Assembly (NCBI GenBank): GCA_947846985.1
Contig: CANTUZ010000008.1
Location: forward strand, 27,671,352 to 27,735,351
DNA: 64,000 nucleotides
From: Fratercula arctica
Lineage: Eukaryota > Chordata > Aves > Charadriiformes > Alcidae
Direction: 5' to 3'
Below are positions 62,934 to 64,000 of the stretch, one piece after another. The translations under genes were made by a program, and so were the position numbers. The stretch's first letter is position 1. Each line of letters starts with the position of its first letter. The notes beneath the pieces are model-generated. The model saw only the letters and a program-made list of their open reading frames with translations. It ran no database searches and had not been told where the DNA came from.

Positions 62934-64000
62934 CAGGGTAACGACGGCTCTTCTTACTGGGATCAACACACCCCGTTACGCTGTTGATCATCCGCTCGCT
63001 GGCAATGCTGTTGTGGATGCAGATTCTGTCAGGGGCTCAGGAGGCACATAGCAGACACAGTAGCTTTATCACCCTAAAAAGCTGCTAGGTTAAACTACAA
63101 TGGAAATACTGGCAATTTAGGGACTATGGTTTAATTCACATTAGCAAGAAAGACCTGGGATCAGGGTGTTTTCCGTGGAATTGCATTGAGTCTTTTCACA
63201 TAGAGAGCTCTCTGGGCCACATAACCCAGCTTCTTCCTCCCTTTCTTCCTCCTCCTTTGTTTCTCTGCATAAACCAAGTGCTCTCATAAATCAGTCTTCT
63301 CAAGTTCTCCAGGAAATGACTCAAAGTGCCAAAGGGACCCAGGAAACAGCAATAACTATAGTGACACCAAAAGCCGCGGTAGGACCTGGACCTGCACTAG
63401 CAGCAAAACGTGCAAGATTTATAGGCATCACTGAGCCAATGCAGAAAACATAGCTGAAGTCATCAGCCTAGAGCGAAGCAAACTCACTGGGCTGTGGCAC
63501 TGGTGGAAGATTTTTCTTCAAGGTTAGTTGGTCCCAAGGGTTCCAGAGTTTTTAGGAAGAAAACGTCTGTAGCATACATGTACAATCCTAGTTTTATGCT
63601 GCTTTTCTTTATCTCCCTACCAGCCTAGTGAGAATAACTAGTGTGTCGAGACATATGAATGGATTATACGCAGCCTTAAACAGCCAAACTCTTCACTGCA
63701 GTGAAAAGCATTAAACCTCAGCACGCTGCAGAACAGATGGAAGAAGGAAAAGGAGGAGGAGTGAAGTATCAGGATGGCCCATTTTACTCTGCATAATTAG
63801 AGTGACCACAAAAGAAGACAGTGTGTCCTCCTGACATCTTTGCTACCTAGAGTAGCTCTTTAATATGCACCCCAGCTAGCAAAATCAAGTTTAATGCCAG
63901 TGCAGTTAAAGAAATAGAGCACAGTTGAGGCAGTCTCAATATTCAGAGTCAAATGCTTAAAGAAGATGTATGAGTGTTTATTTGTTCCTTGCAATGATAT
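62934..64000. other. Non-coding stretch to the window end
   Basis: Sequence just past the LTR (62940-63060) keeps several CpGs and is GC-richer, then becomes ordinary AT-rich sequence. I see no coding exon, poly(A) signal arrangement or repeat family. Confidence 0.45.

Noticed and set aside
62659..63051. GC-rich open frames of 76-95 codons
   Set aside because: They lie mostly in the GC-rich part of the solo LTR, on both strands, and show no retroviral or other protein motif.
1..64000. CRISPR arrays, tRNA or rRNA genes, bacterial operons, phage genes, known microRNA hairpins
   Set aside because: Looked for spaced repeats, tRNA box sequences and familiar microRNA seeds on both strands; none seen, and the sequence is vertebrate in character.

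Overview
This is vertebrate nuclear DNA, most likely from a bird. The strongest evidence is three pieces of CR1 non-LTR retrotransposon with bird/archosaur-type 3' tails, plus one retroviral-type solo LTR. The rest is AT-rich, repeat-poor sequence without CpG-island promoters, operons, ribosome binding sites or long open reading frames. Apart from the retrotransposon frames, most open frames look like chance. There is no sign of bacterial sequence, CRISPR, tRNA or rRNA. I found no clearly new biological system. The main content is the 3' ends of what look like split protein-coding genes, inferred from splice signals and matching reading phases.

Layout. 1-15.4 kb: no supported gene, scattered low-complexity tracts, and one 430-bp open segment on the minus strand (4081-4510) bounded by good splice signals. 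14.9-17.4 kb, minus strand: four candidate exons whose phases all agree, ending in a stop codon at 15394 with a poly(A) signal at 14881; this looks like the 3' end of a gene I cannot name. A further weaker candidate exon for the same strand lies at 22.5 kb. 17.4-28.5 kb: a 20-nt poly(G) tract, an RFX-type X-box (19826), a GC-rich patch (about 20.2 kb), a minus-strand CR1 fragment (23.2-23.8 kb) and a 57-bp tandem duplication that stays in frame (25.0 kb). 28.6-31.1 kb, plus strand: two candidate exons joined in phase, the second carrying the stop codon, giving a lysine/glutamate-rich C-terminus of another gene I cannot name. A CR1 tail lies about 95 bp past that stop.

31.3-48.4 kb: mostly unannotated, with a 26-nt candidate microexon at 41.0 kb with an excellent 3' splice site, a block near 39.1-39.7 kb that looks like conserved non-coding DNA, and an old amniote repeat near 44.9 kb. 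48.5-49.5 kb: the largest CR1 copy, with a recognisable reverse transcriptase broken by two frameshifts. 49.5-62.3 kb: AT-rich sequence with a candidate minus-strand coiled-coil C-terminal exon at 59.4 kb and a small 31-bp-period duplication. 62.4-62.9 kb: the minus-strand solo LTR.

Exon calls rest on reading splice sites and frames by eye. No transcript or protein search could be run, and no gene name is claimed. The minus-strand gene ending at 15.4 kb and the plus-strand gene ending at 31.1 kb would have to interleave between 17 and 28 kb if both are real and extend upstream. That is the main unresolved point of this annotation.
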